NCBI GenBank assembly: GCA_944390115.1
Contig: CALXOW010000013.1
Span: 1-62,744, forward strand
DNA length: 62,744 bases
Direction: 5' to 3'
DNA from: an uncultured Anaerobiospirillum sp.
GTDB taxonomy: Bacteria; Pseudomonadota; Gammaproteobacteria; Enterobacterales; Succinivibrionaceae
The notes beneath the pieces are model-generated. The model had not been told where the DNA came from. It saw nothing but the letters and a program-made list of their open reading frames with translations, and ran no database searches. Both the position numbers and the translations under genes were made by a program. Of the stretch, positions 39,252 to 48,697 are shown piece by piece. Every line of letters begins with the position of its first letter. The stretch's first letter is position 1.

Positions 39252-41192
39252 ATGTGGAATTGGCGCAAATTTACCGCGTCGCAGAGTGATGAATTAAATT
39301 GGAAGCGATCTGCGACTATGACCATCATCATGATCGGCCTGATATTAGTGGCCTCGATTCTCATGATGCGCCATATTAATGAGGCCGAGACCGAGCGCTG
39401 CTTTGAACGCCTCTACCGTGAAGCGCGCGACATTGCCAGTTTCATTGAACTCAACGCGAACAATGATCGCGAGCAACTTGAGCTTTTAGCCAATGTAATC
39501 GCCCAACACGATGATTTTCATTCGCCTCAACTGTGGCAATTGCTGCGTTCCTTTGACCGCCTGGGTATGATGTCCTATGTCGAGCTGCTCTTACCAGGCA
39601 ATAAAGTCATCACCCGTGATGGCACCATAGTTGATGCCACCGGACAGCTCTCCTTTGAGCAGGAAGTTGCCCATGGCGCTCATATCAGCGATCGTGAACA
39701 TGACCTCTTAGAGCCTAAGTCCTATGTCGTACGCCACTACGTCCCAGTAATCAAGAACGATGAAGTGGTCGCTATGCTCTACGGCTTAATCATGGTCGAA
39801 AATATGCCGGAGATAATTAATATCACCCCCTATGGTGGCAAGGGTGCACTCTACGTCTTAGATGGCCCCACCGGCGACTTATTTCTCGATACTTGGCACC
39901 CGGATAGTGTCGTCAATATGTACGCCTTAGGCAGTCGTCAGATGGCTCCAGGCTATGATGACGCAATCTTAAAGCGCGGCCTGATCACCGGCGAAAGCAA
40001 TTATGTGGTCTTTGTCTCGCGCACCATCGGTGAATATCTCTATTTCTACTACACCCCGCTTAAGATCAATGAATGGCGTATCGCGCTGTCGGTGCCGGAG
40101 AGCGTGGTCTTTGCCAGTTCGATCCTGATCGAACGGATTCTCAATATCTTCTTAGCCTTTGAGCTTGCGTGCTTTGCGCTCTACCTTATCTGGATGTTCC
40201 ATGACTTCCGCAAGGTCACCTCCGCCAAGCAAAAGCGCCTTGACACGATTAAGAATATCCAGAAGGTCGAGCACTATCTCTTCAACGCCCACGAAAAGAA
40301 AGAGAACCTCTTTATGGCGATCGAGGAACTCGGCAGCATTATGAGCTGTCAGCAGATCTCCTTCTGGGTCACAGAAAGCGGTATTAGTCAGTACTATCGC
40401 TGGGTCAAGGGTGAGCCTGCTGTTGAAGGAGCAAAGGATTCCCTCGCGCCACCAGTTAAACTTCTCCAGCACTTTAGAGCAGGTCATGACTTCTACGAGA
40501 CCTATGACCAAGCCGAAATTGCTCAAGACCATCCAGCGGCAGCTCAAGCTCAGGTCAAGAGTATCCTCGCGGTCCCGGTCATGGACGTAGTCTCAGGCCA
40601 TATGAGTGGCATCCTGGTCATCGCCAACGGCCCCAAGGATCCGCTCAACTATGCCCTGATGAAGGCGATGAGCTTCAGCTTTGGTATGTACTGCAACAAC
40701 GTCAAGAACCGCGCCGACTTACAAGAGCAAGGCGATCGCGACAGCCTCACCGGCATGCACAATCGCAATCGCTATGAGCGTGACCTCAATAAGATCTTTG
40801 CTGAGCACCAAGCTGCTCTGACCTGTATCTACATCGACGTCAATGGCCTGCGTGAAATGAACAACACCAAGGGCCACGACTTAGGCGATAAGATGCTGAG
40901 CACCGTAGCCCAAGGCATTAGCCAGTACTTCAACACTGACTATATGTACCGCGTGGGCGGCGACGAGTTTGTGCTCTTTGCCCCTGGCACCAACGAGCAG
41001 GACTTCCTCGAGCGCAGTGCTGCCTTAGCCAAGGAGCTTGAGGTCAACGACTACCACATCTCGGTGGGCATCGAAAGCCAGCACAATGTACCGTCAATTT
41101 CGCAGCTGATTAAAGCCGCCGAAAAGAAGATGTACGACCAAAAGCGTGCCTTCTACGCCACCCGCGAGCGCCGTCAAATGCACGTTGCCTAA
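39252..41192 (+). CDS. Membrane diguanylate cyclase with periplasmic sensor and GAF-like domain
   Basis: 646 aa. A first transmembrane helix (TMTIIMIGLILVASILMM), a Cache-like periplasmic domain of about 240 residues, a second helix (ILNIFLAFELACFALYLIWMF), a GAF-like region (about 340-470) and a GGDEF domain. The active-site RVGGDEF is intact (GGDEF at 569-573), as are DSLTGMHNRNRYE and YIDVNGLREMN. It should make cyclic di-GMP. The inhibitory I-site R-x-x-D is lost (FNTD precedes the active site), so product inhibition may be weak. A flagellin gene lies elsewhere in the window, so control of motility or biofilm is plausible. Confidence 0.9.
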   Translation: MWNWRKFTASQSDELNWKRSATMTIIMIGLILVASILMMRHINEAETERCFERLYREARDIASFIELNANNDREQLELLANVIAQHDDFHSPQLWQLLRSFDRLGMMSYVELLLPGNKVITRDGTIVDATGQLSFEQEVAHGAHISDREHDLLEPKSYVVRHYVPVIKNDEVVAMLYGLIMVENMPEIINITPYGGKGALYVLDGPTGDLFLDTWHPDSVVNMYALGSRQMAPGYDDAILKRGLITGESNYVVFVSRTIGEYLYFYYTPLKINEWRIALSVPESVVFASSILIERILNIFLAFELACFALYLIWMFHDFRKVTSAKQKRLDTIKNIQKVEHYLFNAHEKKENLFMAIEELGSIMSCQQISFWVTESGISQYYRWVKGEPAVEGAKDSLAPPVKLLQHFRAGHDFYETYDQAEIAQDHPAAAQAQVKSILAVPVMDVVSGHMSGILVIANGPKDPLNYALMKAMSFSFGMYCNNVKNRADLQEQGDRDSLTGMHNRNRYERDLNKIFAEHQAALTCIYIDVNGLREMNNTKGHDLGDKMLSTVAQGISQYFNTDYMYRVGGDEFVLFAPGTNEQDFLERSAALAKELEVNDYHISVGIESQHNVPSISQLIKAAEKKMYDQKRAFYATRERRQMHVA

Positions 41193-41307
41193 ACGACCAG
41201 CGTAGCTCTCACAAGCCGCATTCCGAGCTTGCACGCTATCAGCTGTGGGCTCTCTCCGGCGCGCAGCTGAGCCATAAAGGGCGCAAGGAAGCCAGCACCA
41301 AGCCGAT

Positions 41308-41326
41308 GGGTGGGTGGGTGGGAGGG
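41308..41326 (+). other. G-quadruplex motif, copy 1 (five G3 runs, 1-nt loops)
   Basis: GGGTGGGTGGGTGGGAGGG: five G3 runs with single-base loops, the most stable class of intramolecular G4. Confidence 0.9.
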
Positions 41327-41474
41327 CCACACAGAGCGTGGGCAATCATACGGGTAAAACTCGACTACTAAGCCTAATCGCGCGCCCCTACTCTGAGCTC
41401 AAAGCCAGCGCAAAGCACTCTACCGCGTGCGGCTGAGCCATAAAGGGCGCAAGGAAGCCAGCACCAAGCCTGAT

Positions 41475-41489
41475 GGGTGGGTGGGAGGG
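41475..41489 (+). other. G-quadruplex motif, copy 2
   Basis: GGGTGGGTGGGAGGG, four G3 runs with 1-nt loops, at the same place in repeat copy 2. Confidence 0.9.
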
Positions 41490-41641
41490 CCACTGCGAGC
41501 GTAGGCAATCACACGGGTAAACCCCGACTAAATCACGCGCCCCTACTCTGAGCGTAAAGCCAACGCAGAGCAAGCCCCAAGCACTCTACCGCGCGCAGCT
41601 GAGCCGCTCAAGGGCGCAAGGAAGCCAGCACTAAGCCTGAT

Positions 41642-41656
41642 GGGTGGGTGGGAGGG
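41642..41656 (+). other. G-quadruplex motif, copy 3
   Basis: GGGTGGGTGGGAGGG, identical to copy 2, 167 bases further on. Confidence 0.9.
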
Positions 41657-41818
41657 CCACACAGAGCGTGGGCAATCATACGGGTAAAACTCGACTACTA
41701 AGCCTAATCGCGCCCCCCTTACTCTGACCTCAAAACCAGCGCAGAGCAAGACCAAAAGCATTTCACCACGCGCAGCTGAGCCGCTCAAGGGCGCAAGGAA
41801 GCCAGCACCCCGCCTGAT

Positions 41819-41833
41819 GGGTGGGAGGGCGGG
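41819..41833 (+). other. G-quadruplex motif, copy 4
   Basis: GGGTGGGAGGGCGGG. The loops have changed (T, A, C) but the four G3 runs and 1-nt spacing are kept, although the surrounding repeat has drifted. Confidence 0.88.
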
Positions 41834-41952
41834 CCACACTGTGCATGGGCAGTCACACCGGTAAGCCGCGACTACGCAGCTAAACGGCGCCCGCACCGGC
41901 GGGCTGCAGGGCAGCTTGGATTCTTTTTTTATAGATACAACATAACAGGCGT

Positions 41953-41976
41953 AAAAATGGGCCCTAAGGCCCATTT
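41953..41976 (-). terminator. Terminator of the GGGtGRT operon
   Basis: AAATGGGCC (41955-41963) and GGCCCATTT (41968-41976) pair perfectly around CTAA. On the minus strand the stem is followed by TTTTTA. Confidence 0.88.
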
Positions 41977-42036
41977 GTACTACATAAGACGTGCCCTCAT
42001 GTGCCAGGACACGCCCTGTTATTAGGTATCAAACCA

Positions 42037-43041
42037 TTACTTCTTGTTTAAAGCCTGGTCAACGGCAACGGCGATAGCGACGGTAGCGCCTACCATTGGG
42101 TTGTTACCCATGCCTAAGAAGCCCATCATCTCAACGTGAGCTGGAACCGACGAGGAACCGGCGAATTGAGCGTCAGAGTGCATACGACCCATGGTGTCGG
42201 TCATGCCGTAAGAAGCAGGACCAGCGGCCATGTTGTCTGGGTGTAAGGTACGACCGGTACCACCACCAGAAGCTACCGAGAAGTACTTCTTGCCTAAAGC
42301 GTAGCACTCCTTCTTGTAGGTAGCGGCAACTGGGTGCTGGAAGCGGGTTGGGTTGGTGGAGTTACCGGTGATGGAAACGTCAACACCTTCCTTGTGCATG
42401 ATGGCAACGCCTTCACGAACGTCGTCAGCACCATAGCAGCGAACAGCAGCACGCTCACCCTTGGAGTAAGGGATCTCACGAACGATCTCTAACTCGCCCG
42501 AGTCATAGTGGAACTTGGTCTGGACATAGGTGAAGCCGTTGATACGGGAAATGATCTGAGCGGCGTCCTTGCCTAAGCCATTTAAGATAACGCGCAGTGG
42601 GGTCTTGCGGGACTTGTTGGCATTACGAACGATACCGATAGCGCCCTCAGCAGCAGCAAAGGACTCGTGGCCAGCTAAGAAAGCAAAGCACTTGGTCTCG
42701 TCGCGTAATAACATAGCACCTAAGCCTCCGTGGCCGATACCAACCTTACGATCCTCAGCAACCGAGCCTGGGATGCAGAAGGCTTGCAGGCCAATACCGA
42801 TAGCGTCAGCAGCGTCGGCAGCGGTCTTAACTTGCTTCTTGATTGCGATTGCAGCGCCAGCAACATAGGCCCAGCAAGCGTTCTCGAAAGCGATTGGCTG
42901 AATGGCCTTAACCATCTCATAAGGATCGAAGCCGTGATCAGTGCAGATCTTGCGGGCTTCGTCTAAGTCCTTAATGCCATTCTCGTTCAAAGCAGCGTTT
43001 ACTTTGTCAATGCGACGCTCGTAACTTTCAAATAAAGCCAT
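42037..43041 (-). CDS. GGGtGRT protein (conserved, function unknown)
   Basis: 334 aa, ATG start with GAGGTG eight bases upstream. It carries the family-naming GGGTGRT near residue 252 (SVASGGGTGRTLHPDNMA) and the conserved C-terminal PVHVE-like region around SSVPAHVEMMGFLGMGNNPMVG. No transmembrane segment. The family occurs in many anaerobes and is almost always next to the Fe-S scaffold-like gene, as here (15-base gap, same strand). The reaction is unknown to me; the Gly-rich motif could bind a nucleotide or cofactor. Codon use is strongly biased, suggesting high expression. Confidence 0.9.
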   Translation of the reverse strand: MALFESYERRIDKVNAALNENGIKDLDEARKICTDHGFDPYEMVKAIQPIAFENACWAYVAGAAIAIKKQVKTAADAADAIGIGLQAFCIPGSVAEDRKVGIGHGGLGAMLLRDETKCFAFLAGHESFAAAEGAIGIVRNANKSRKTPLRVILNGLGKDAAQIISRINGFTYVQTKFHYDSGELEIVREIPYSKGERAAVRCYGADDVREGVAIMHKEGVDVSITGNSTNPTRFQHPVAATYKKECYALGKKYFSVASGGGTGRTLHPDNMAAGPASYGMTDTMGRMHSDAQFAGSSSVPAHVEMMGFLGMGNNPMVGATVAIAVAVDQALNKK

Positions 43042-43056
43042 CTTTAGTACACCTCA

Positions 43057-43755
43057 TTACTCGTGTCTTGGGTCAATGTACTTGGCAGCGTCATCAAACT
43101 GACCATAGTGACCTTTTACCTTAGCAATAGCCTCGGAGCCCTTCATCTCAGGGTTGGCCTTTAAGGTGTCGATTAACTTGCCTAAGTTAACAAACTCGTA
43201 GCCGATGATCTCGTTGTCATCGTTTAAAGCTAAACGAGTTACGTAACCCTCAGTCATCTCGAGGTAACGAGCGCCCTTAGCCTTGGTGCCGAACATGGTA
43301 CCAACTTGGCTGCGCAGATTCTTACCTAAGTCCTCTAACGAAGCACCGATTGGTAAGCCACCCTCAGAGAAAGCGGTTTGCGAACGGCCGTAGACGATCT
43401 GTAAGAAGAGCTCGCGCATAGCAGTGTTGATGGCATCGCAAACGAGGTCGGTATTTAAAGCCTCGAGTAAGGTCTTGCCTGGTAAAATCTCGGAAGCCAT
43501 AGCAGCCGAGTGGGTCATACCGGTGCAACCTAAGGTCTCAACTAAGGCCTCTTCAATGATACCGTCCTTAACATTTAAGGTCAGCTTGCAAGCACCTTGT
43601 TGTGGAGCACACCAACCTACACCGTGAGTTAAGCCAGAGATATCCTTGATTTCCTTAGCTTGGACCCACTTGCCCTCCTCAGGGATTGGGGCAGGACCAT
43701 GATATGCGCCCTTTTTAACGGTGCACATTTGCTCTACTTCGTGCGAATAGATCAT
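43057..43755 (-). CDS. Iron-sulfur cluster assembly scaffold-like protein paired with GGGtGRT
   Basis: 232 aa, ATG with AGG eight bases upstream. The family is annotated as an IscU/NifU-type scaffold. The visible conserved cysteines are in HGVGWCAPQQGACKL and VETLGCTGMTHSAAMASE. Compared with IscU (about 128 aa) it is longer, with an extra C-terminal half (FEFVNLGKLIDTLK-type). It is the first gene of a two-gene operon with the GGGtGRT gene. It probably carries or delivers an Fe-S cluster to its partner. This is inference, since neither protein has an established activity that I know of. Confidence 0.87.
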   Translation of the reverse strand: MIYSHEVEQMCTVKKGAYHGPAPIPEEGKWVQAKEIKDISGLTHGVGWCAPQQGACKLTLNVKDGIIEEALVETLGCTGMTHSAAMASEILPGKTLLEALNTDLVCDAINTAMRELFLQIVYGRSQTAFSEGGLPIGASLEDLGKNLRSQVGTMFGTKAKGARYLEMTEGYVTRLALNDDNEIIGYEFVNLGKLIDTLKANPEMKGSEAIAKVKGHYGQFDDAAKYIDPRHE

Positions 43756-44128
43756 GTCTGATACCTAATAGTGACTATATCCTAACGTTGCTCTCTTGGT
43801 TTTTGCTCCACGAGTGCGTAAGTCCACCATAACAAAGACGGGCCGGTGCCCTTACTTCCTTATGCCGTCCTCACGCGTATCCATCCTTATGGCACAGATA
43901 CCAAGAAGACTGGGGCATTATAACCCACACCCAATGACGTGCCTAGGCACAAAGCCACTTCCAAAGCGCACCATCTTCTAGGATTGTTGGCTATATCACG
44001 AAACTTAGGGCCAATTTGTCCCCTTTGTACCATGACAGGGCATGACTAAGGCCCCCTGCCTGGGTAGCAATTTCTTTGATTGAGGCATCGCCCCAGTTAT
44101 TGCAGGCGGCTTGTTAGGCTAGGAGTTC
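43756..44128. promoter_or_regulatory. Promoter region of the scaffold/GGGtGRT operon
   Basis: On the minus strand TAGGCA (43945-43940), a 17-base spacer and a perfect TATAAT (43922-43917) form a likely sigma-70 promoter, about 155 bases before the scaffold start. The remaining interval to the esterase stop shows no gene. Confidence 0.65.
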
Positions 44129-44947
44129 TTACTTAAGTTTGAGATACTCCTGGGCCATACGCTCGCCTAAAGCCTGGTGCGAGGCCGTGGTCAGATGGAC
44201 CCCATCGCTGAGCACTTGCGCGCCCGTTGATGACGCCAGCCCCGCCCCCAGCTTTTGCGCGATCTTAGGCAAGGTCGCTAAGATGAGCTGACCGGCGGAT
44301 CCGCCATAGTCCTGATAAAACTCACCGATCACAATCTTCAGCTCGGGATCGCCCAAATCCTGGCGCATATTGGTCAGGACATCGACCACGGCTGCAGCGT
44401 ACATGGTGGGGCAGGTCAAATGGTCCACATCGGACTCACCTTGGATCCACAAAATGCCATCGAGGCTCACATCCTTACCTGAAGCTGTGACCGCCTCAAG
44501 TGCCGCCTTGGTGTCGTTGATCGTAGTCTGATAAGGGTTGACCGGCAGGTTATAGCCTGAATCAGGGCTATAGCCCTTAGGACCATGCCCCTTGCGCCAC
44601 TCAGAGATATCAGTGCCACCCCAAGCGCGATTGACCAGCAAAATCTGGTCGCCCTCAGGCAAAGACGGGAGCAAGGTCTCGGCAAATGGGCGCCCGGCAT
44701 TGGTGCCGTAGGTGACCCCGTCCTTGTCATGACGGATCGGATCGACCGCCACCTCAATTTGGTTGAGGGCTGAGCCCGCTCGGCCATCGGTAAAATTCAA
44801 AATATTGGGATTTTCGTCATAACCAAAAGGCGTGGCATCGCGCCCCACCATATTGGATTGGCCTGCAAGAACAAATACGTGCACCGTCTGAGCACTGGCA
44901 AGCGAACTGACCAAGGCCAAGGCACAGGCTAATAAGCGCAACTTCAT
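44129..44947 (-). CDS. Exported SASA-type carbohydrate acetylesterase
   Basis: 272 aa from ATG 44947, with AAGGAGG six bases upstream; a longer frame to 45061 lacks a ribosome site. Signal peptide MKLRLLACALALVSSLASA. SGNH-fold blocks: FVLAGQSNMVGRD (nucleophile Ser), NRAWGGTDISEW, LWIQGESDVD and VLSDGVHLTTASHQALG (Asp/His). This is the DUF303/SASA family that removes O-acetyl groups from sialic acid or from xylan-type polysaccharides. In a gut organism either is possible. It lies after trpA on the same strand but is a separate function. Confidence 0.88.
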   Translation of the reverse strand: MKLRLLACALALVSSLASAQTVHVFVLAGQSNMVGRDATPFGYDENPNILNFTDGRAGSALNQIEVAVDPIRHDKDGVTYGTNAGRPFAETLLPSLPEGDQILLVNRAWGGTDISEWRKGHGPKGYSPDSGYNLPVNPYQTTINDTKAALEAVTASGKDVSLDGILWIQGESDVDHLTCPTMYAAAVVDVLTNMRQDLGDPELKIVIGEFYQDYGGSAGQLILATLPKIAQKLGAGLASSTGAQVLSDGVHLTTASHQALGERMAQEYLKLK

Positions 44948-45009
44948 AATCATCCTCCTTGCCGCTGCTTTACGCAGCGCTGTTTGTGCATGGATAGCCC
45001 CATTATGAC

Positions 45010-45042
45010 GTAAGGCCCAATGCGGGCAGCATTGAGCCTTAC
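45010..45042 (-). terminator. Hairpin at the end of the trp operon
   Basis: GTAAGGCCCAATGC (45010-45023) and GCATTGAGCCTTAC (45029-45042) form a 14-bp stem with a single G-T wobble on the trp strand, 28 bases past the trpA stop. The U-run is weak, so it may be a Rho-dependent or stabilising end. Confidence 0.7.
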
Positions 45043-45069
45043 TTATTGCAACTGAGTTCACAAAGGACG

Positions 45070-45882
45070 CTAGATCTTAAGCGCCTCGACCATGGATTTT
45101 ACGTAAGGCCCTACCACCTCGGGTGCCGCCTGCTTGTGGGCGGCAATGAGCTTGACAATAGCCGAGCCCACGATTGCGCCTTCAGCGAGCTTACCCATGG
45201 CCGTGGCTTGCTCCGGAGTCGAGATACCAAAGCCAATGGCACAAGGCAGCTTGGTGTATTGCTTAATGGTTGCGACGACGCTGGCTAAGTCACTTGAGAA
45301 CTTCGTGCGCGTGCCGGTCACACCTAAGCTTGAGACCACGTAGATAAAGCCGTGGGCGCTTTGGGCAATCTTGGCAATGCGCTCATGCGAGGTTGGAGCA
45401 ATCATGCTGATCAAGGCCAGACCGTACTTATGAGCCGGTACTTCAAATTCCTCTTTTTCCTCAAAAGGAACATCCGGCAAAATCATGCCATCGATGCCGA
45501 CCTCAGCGCAGCGCGCTAAAAAGCGCTCGGTGCCGTAGGAATAGACCACGTTGGCATAGGTCATAAAGACCAGGGGCACGGTGATGTGATCGTCCTGTCT
45601 TAAGGTGACCACCAAGTCAAAGATCTTATCGGTGGTGACACCTCCAGCAAGAGCGCGCTCACTGGCGGCCATAATCACCGGGCCTTCGGCGGTTGGATCG
45701 GAGAAAGGAATGCCCAGCTCAATCATGGTCGCGCCATTTTGCACCATGACGTTGACCAAGTTACGCGTGGTCGTAAGATCGGGATCGCCGCAGGTGATAA
45801 ATGGAATAAAAGCCTTGTGACCGTGCTCTTGCGCCTGAGCAAAGCAGGCGGTGATACGCTCTTGGCCCGTTAACTTACTCAT
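45070..45882 (-). CDS. trpA: Tryptophan synthase alpha chain
   Basis: 270 aa from ATG 45882, which overlaps the trpB stop by eight bases (ATGAGTAA), with GGAG nine bases upstream. It cleaves indole-3-glycerol phosphate to indole and glyceraldehyde-3-phosphate. Catalytic Glu and Asp are in [26 protein letters not shown] and [11 protein letters not shown] are the phosphate-binding loops. Length is normal. Last gene of the trp operon; translational coupling to trpB fits the fixed 1:1 complex. Confidence 0.97.
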   Translation of the reverse strand: MSKLTGQERITACFAQAQEHGHKAFIPFITCGDPDLTTTRNLVNVMVQNGATMIELGIPFSDPTAEGPVIMAASERALAGGVTTDKIFDLVVTLRQDDHITVPLVFMTYANVVYSYGTERFLARCAEVGIDGMILPDVPFEEKEEFEVPAHKYGLALISMIAPTSHERIAKIAQSAHGFIYVVSSLGVTGTRTKFSSDLASVVATIKQYTKLPCAIGFGISTPEQATAMGKLAEGAIVGSAIVKLIAAHKQAAPEVVGPYVKSMVEALKI

Positions 45883-47116
45883 GAATATCTTCTCCACGAT
45901 AGCGCGCGATAGCGGCACAATCCTTATCGCCACGGCCTGAGATATTGATTACGATAGACTGGTCTGGGCGCATCGTCGGTGCGACCTTGAGGGCATAGGC
46001 CACAGCGTGAGCTGACTCAATGGCCGGAATAATGCCCTCGGTCCGAGCCAAGTACTCAAAGGCGTCCACCGCCTCATCGTCGGTGATCGCCACGTATTGG
46101 GCACGGCCCATATCGTGTAAGTAGGCGTGCTCAGGACCAATGCCAGGGTAATCAAGACCGGCGCTGATCGAATAGACCGGCGCAATTTGCCCGTACTCGT
46201 CTTGGCAGAAGTAGCTCTTCATGCCATGGAAGATGCCCAGGCGCCCGGTAGCGATGGTGGCCGCCGTTTCCTTGGTGTCGACGCCGCGTCCGGCGGCCTC
46301 ACAGCCGACTAATTGCACCGAGAAGTCGTCGATGAAGTGGTAGAACGCACCAATGGCATTGGAGCCACCGCCAACGCAGGCGATCACCATATCAGGCAAA
46401 GCCTCCGGGCCCTTAAGCTCCTTGAATTGTGCCTTGATCTCCTGAGAGATCACCGCCTGAAAGTCGCGCACAATCATCGGGAAGGGGTGTGGGCCCATCA
46501 CCGAGCCTAAGCAGTAATGGGTATCGACAATGCGGCGCGTCCACTCACGCATCGCCTCGGAGACCGCATCCTTTAAGGTGCCGGTACCGGTGGTCACTGG
46601 ACGTACTTCCGCGCCCAAGAGCTTCATGCGATAGACGTTGAGGGCCTGGCGTTTGGTGTCCTCTTCGCCCATATAGACCACGCACTCTAGGCCCAATAAG
46701 GCCGCTGCGGTAGCGGTGGCCACACCATGTTGGCCTGCGCCAGTCTCGGCAATGAGGCGGGTCTTGCCCATCTTCTTAGCCAGCAAGGCTTGACCTAAGA
46801 CATTGTTGATCTTATGGGCACCGGTGTGGTTTAAGTCCTCACGCTTGAGGTAAATCTGGGCGCCGCCCAAATCACGCGTCATGCGCTCAGCGTAGTAAAG
46901 GCGCGATGGGCGTCCGGCGTAATCGTTTAGGAGCTTGCTCAGCTCCTGCTTGAACTCGGGATCGTCCTTGTAGCGCTTATAAGCTTCATCTAACTCTAAG
47001 ACCGCATTCATCAGGGTCTCAGGCATGTATTGACCACCATGGACGCCATAGCGGCCCTGCTCATTAGGCTCGTTATAGCCGGTATCGGCGTCAACCTGCA
47101 AGGTCTGCTCATCCAT
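45875..47116 (-). CDS. trpB: Tryptophan synthase beta chain
   Basis: 413-aa PLP enzyme that joins indole and serine. The PLP lysine is in [30 protein letters not shown] and [10 protein letters not shown] (phosphate-binding loop) are intact. The N-terminal [16 protein letters not shown] is typical of TrpB1. Start ATG with GAGGA seven bases upstream, 35 bases after trpF. It overlaps trpA. Confidence 0.97.
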   Translation of the reverse strand: MDEQTLQVDADTGYNEPNEQGRYGVHGGQYMPETLMNAVLELDEAYKRYKDDPEFKQELSKLLNDYAGRPSRLYYAERMTRDLGGAQIYLKREDLNHTGAHKINNVLGQALLAKKMGKTRLIAETGAGQHGVATATAAALLGLECVVYMGEEDTKRQALNVYRMKLLGAEVRPVTTGTGTLKDAVSEAMREWTRRIVDTHYCLGSVMGPHPFPMIVRDFQAVISQEIKAQFKELKGPEALPDMVIACVGGGSNAIGAFYHFIDDFSVQLVGCEAAGRGVDTKETAATIATGRLGIFHGMKSYFCQDEYGQIAPVYSISAGLDYPGIGPEHAYLHDMGRAQYVAITDDEAVDAFEYLARTEGIIPAIESAHAVAYALKVAPTMRPDQSIVINISGRGDKDCAAIARYRGEDIHE

Positions 47117-47151
47117 TAAAGTTTCCTCACCACAGAAAAGAAAATCGGTAC

Positions 47152-47871
47152 TTAGTCGGCCGCACGTGCGTTGTCAGCCGTACGTGCATTGTCGGCAGCA
47201 CGTGCGTTATCAGGAGCACGTGCGTTGTCCGCAGCGCGCACTGCCGCACAAAAGGCGCGCATCAGAGCTAAACTCTTGTGCCCTGAGCCCTCAGGCTCCT
47301 CAATCCCCGAGCTCACATCCACCCCATACGGCGCCAGACGCTCAATCGCAGCCGCGACATTGTGGGGATTAAGGCCGCCCGCTAAGAGCCACGGACGCGC
47401 ACTGAGCTGGGATCTGAGCGCTGGGGTCAATAAGCTCCAGTCAAAGCTCTTACCCGTGCCGCCGCTCCCGGCATCAAGTAGCAGGCAGTCGGCACTACTC
47501 GTGAGCGCCTGCTCCAAGTCAGCGCTGCTTTTGATCGAAAAAGCCTGGCTCACAGTTACCTTAGTGCCTTGAGCGTTCAGTAACTGACGCAATTGCTGGA
47601 GGTAAGCCTCGTCCTCTTGGCCGTGGAGCTGGAGCTCATCTATGAGCCCTTGCGCCACTAACGCGGCCAGCTCCTCAGGCTCCGCATTAACCGCGACGCC
47701 TACGGCGGCAATCGCGGGGTCAAGCTGAGCTTTGAGCGCTGCCAAACGCTCGCGTGAGCAGTAGCGCTTGCTCTTCTCATAGAGCATAAAGCCCACTTTA
47801 TCCGGGCGTAGCTCATTGACCAGCGCGATTTCTTCCGGCTCTCTTAAGCCACAAAGCTTAATCACGGTCAT
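47152..47871 (-). CDS. trpF: Phosphoribosylanthranilate isomerase with a repeat tail
   Basis: 239 aa. ATG overlaps the trpC stop (ATGA). It catalyses the Amadori rearrangement of PRA to CdRP. The catalytic Cys is in [11 protein letters not shown] and the general-acid Asp is in [31 protein letters not shown] closes the barrel at about residue 210. The last 29 residues are an extension made of a six-residue repeat (xDNARA), not part of the enzyme fold. TrpF is separate from TrpC here, unlike the fused TrpCF of E. coli. Confidence 0.95.
   Translation of the reverse strand: MTVIKLCGLREPEEIALVNELRPDKVGFMLYEKSKRYCSRERLAALKAQLDPAIAAVGVAVNAEPEELAALVAQGLIDELQLHGQEDEAYLQQLRQLLNAQGTKVTVSQAFSIKSSADLEQALTSSADCLLLDAGSGGTGKSFDWSLLTPALRSQLSARPWLLAGGLNPHNVAAAIERLAPYGVDVSSGIEEPEGSGHKSLALMRAFCAAVRAADNARAPDNARAADNARTADNARAAD
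47155..47239 (-). repeat. 18-bp in-frame tandem repeat at the trpF 3' end
   Basis: About 4.5 units of 18 bases, such as GTCGGCAGCACGTGCGTT, encode the repeat ADNARA up to the stop codon. Most units contain the palindrome GCACGTGC. Confidence 0.9.
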
Positions 47872-48689
47872 GAGGCAACTCCTTTTTCAGCGGCCGCACG
47901 CAACTCGTGCAGCAAGGCAGCTTTGTCCGGGGCACGCATCAAGTACTCTCCGATGAGCAAGGCGTTGCACCCGGCGGCGGCCAAGGCTGTCACTTGCTCG
48001 GGGCTGGCAATACCGCTTTCAGCCACAAATACGACCTCAGGTGGCACCAGGCTCTTGAGGCGGGTGCTGTTGCCTGCGTCCACGGTGAAGTTATGCAGAT
48101 TGCGATTGTTCACGCCGATAATGCGGGCGCCGACCTTGAGCGCGCGCGCAATCTCAGCCTCATCGTGGGCCTCCACTAAGGCATCAAGCCCCAGTTCGTG
48201 CGCTAGGTGCAAATACTCTTGGAGCTGACTTTCACTTAACAGCGCGACGATGAGCAGCACCGCCTTAGCCCCCAAGAGCTTGGCCTCGTAGATTTGATAG
48301 GCGTCAACCACAAAGTCCTTACGCAGGCACGGACAGCTAACCTGAGCTGCGATCGCCTTAAGATAGGCGTCCGCGCCCAAGAACCACTTAGGCTCAGTTA
48401 AGACCGAAATGGCGTCGGCGCCTGCGGCGTCATAGGTCTGAGCGATCTTAAGATAGTCAAAGTTAGGCTCAATTAAGCCCTTGGAGGGCGAGGCCTTTTT
48501 GCACTCGCAAATAAAGGCCAAGGAGCCTTGGGCCTGCCGGGCGGCGAGCGCTTGGTGAAAGCCCTTACGGGCAGCACAGGCAATGACCTCACTTGAAAGT
48601 CGGCTTTTTAACTCACTCAAAGGCACCTTTGTCTGCACGGCGGCGACGCGCTCACGAGCGTAAGCGGCGATCTCATCTAAAATCGTCAT
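47868..48689 (-). CDS. trpC: Indole-3-glycerol phosphate synthase
   Basis: 273-aa TIM barrel that closes CdRP to indole-3-glycerol phosphate. The signature FICECKKASPSKGLI (catalytic Lys) is followed by SVLTEPKWFLG, CLRKDFVVDAYQI and GVNNRNLHNFTVD. Start ATG with AGGAGG four bases upstream, eight bases after trpD. Not fused to trpF. Confidence 0.97.
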   Translation of the reverse strand: MTILDEIAAYARERVAAVQTKVPLSELKSRLSSEVIACAARKGFHQALAARQAQGSLAFICECKKASPSKGLIEPNFDYLKIAQTYDAAGADAISVLTEPKWFLGADAYLKAIAAQVSCPCLRKDFVVDAYQIYEAKLLGAKAVLLIVALLSESQLQEYLHLAHELGLDALVEAHDEAEIARALKVGARIIGVNNRNLHNFTVDAGNSTRLKSLVPPEVVFVAESGIASPEQVTALAAAGCNALLIGEYLMRAPDKAALLHELRAAAEKGVAS

Positions 48690-48697
48690 AACGCCTC

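Larger units (their letters stand above)
41261..41905. repeat. Four tandem copies of a 166-177-bp unit
   Basis: The anchor word GCTGAGCC recurs at 41266, 41432, 41598 and 41775 (spacings 166, 166, 177). Each copy contains AAGGGCGCAAGGAAGCCAGC, a G-rich block, a segment like GGGCAATCATACGGGTAAAA, and CCCCTACTCTGA. Spacings of 166 are not multiples of three, which argues against a repeated protein. Confidence 0.9.
41193..42036. other. Repeat-filled region between convergent genes
   Basis: 844 bases without a credible gene. It consists mainly of the four-copy 166-177-bp repeat listed below. On the right is the terminator of the minus-strand operon. Confidence 0.8.

Noticed and set aside
41543-41974. 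Repeat protein encoded on the minus strand of the G4 array
   Set aside because: Two of the three copy spacings are 166 bases, not a multiple of three, so the frame shifts between copies. No ribosome site or conserved start is seen.
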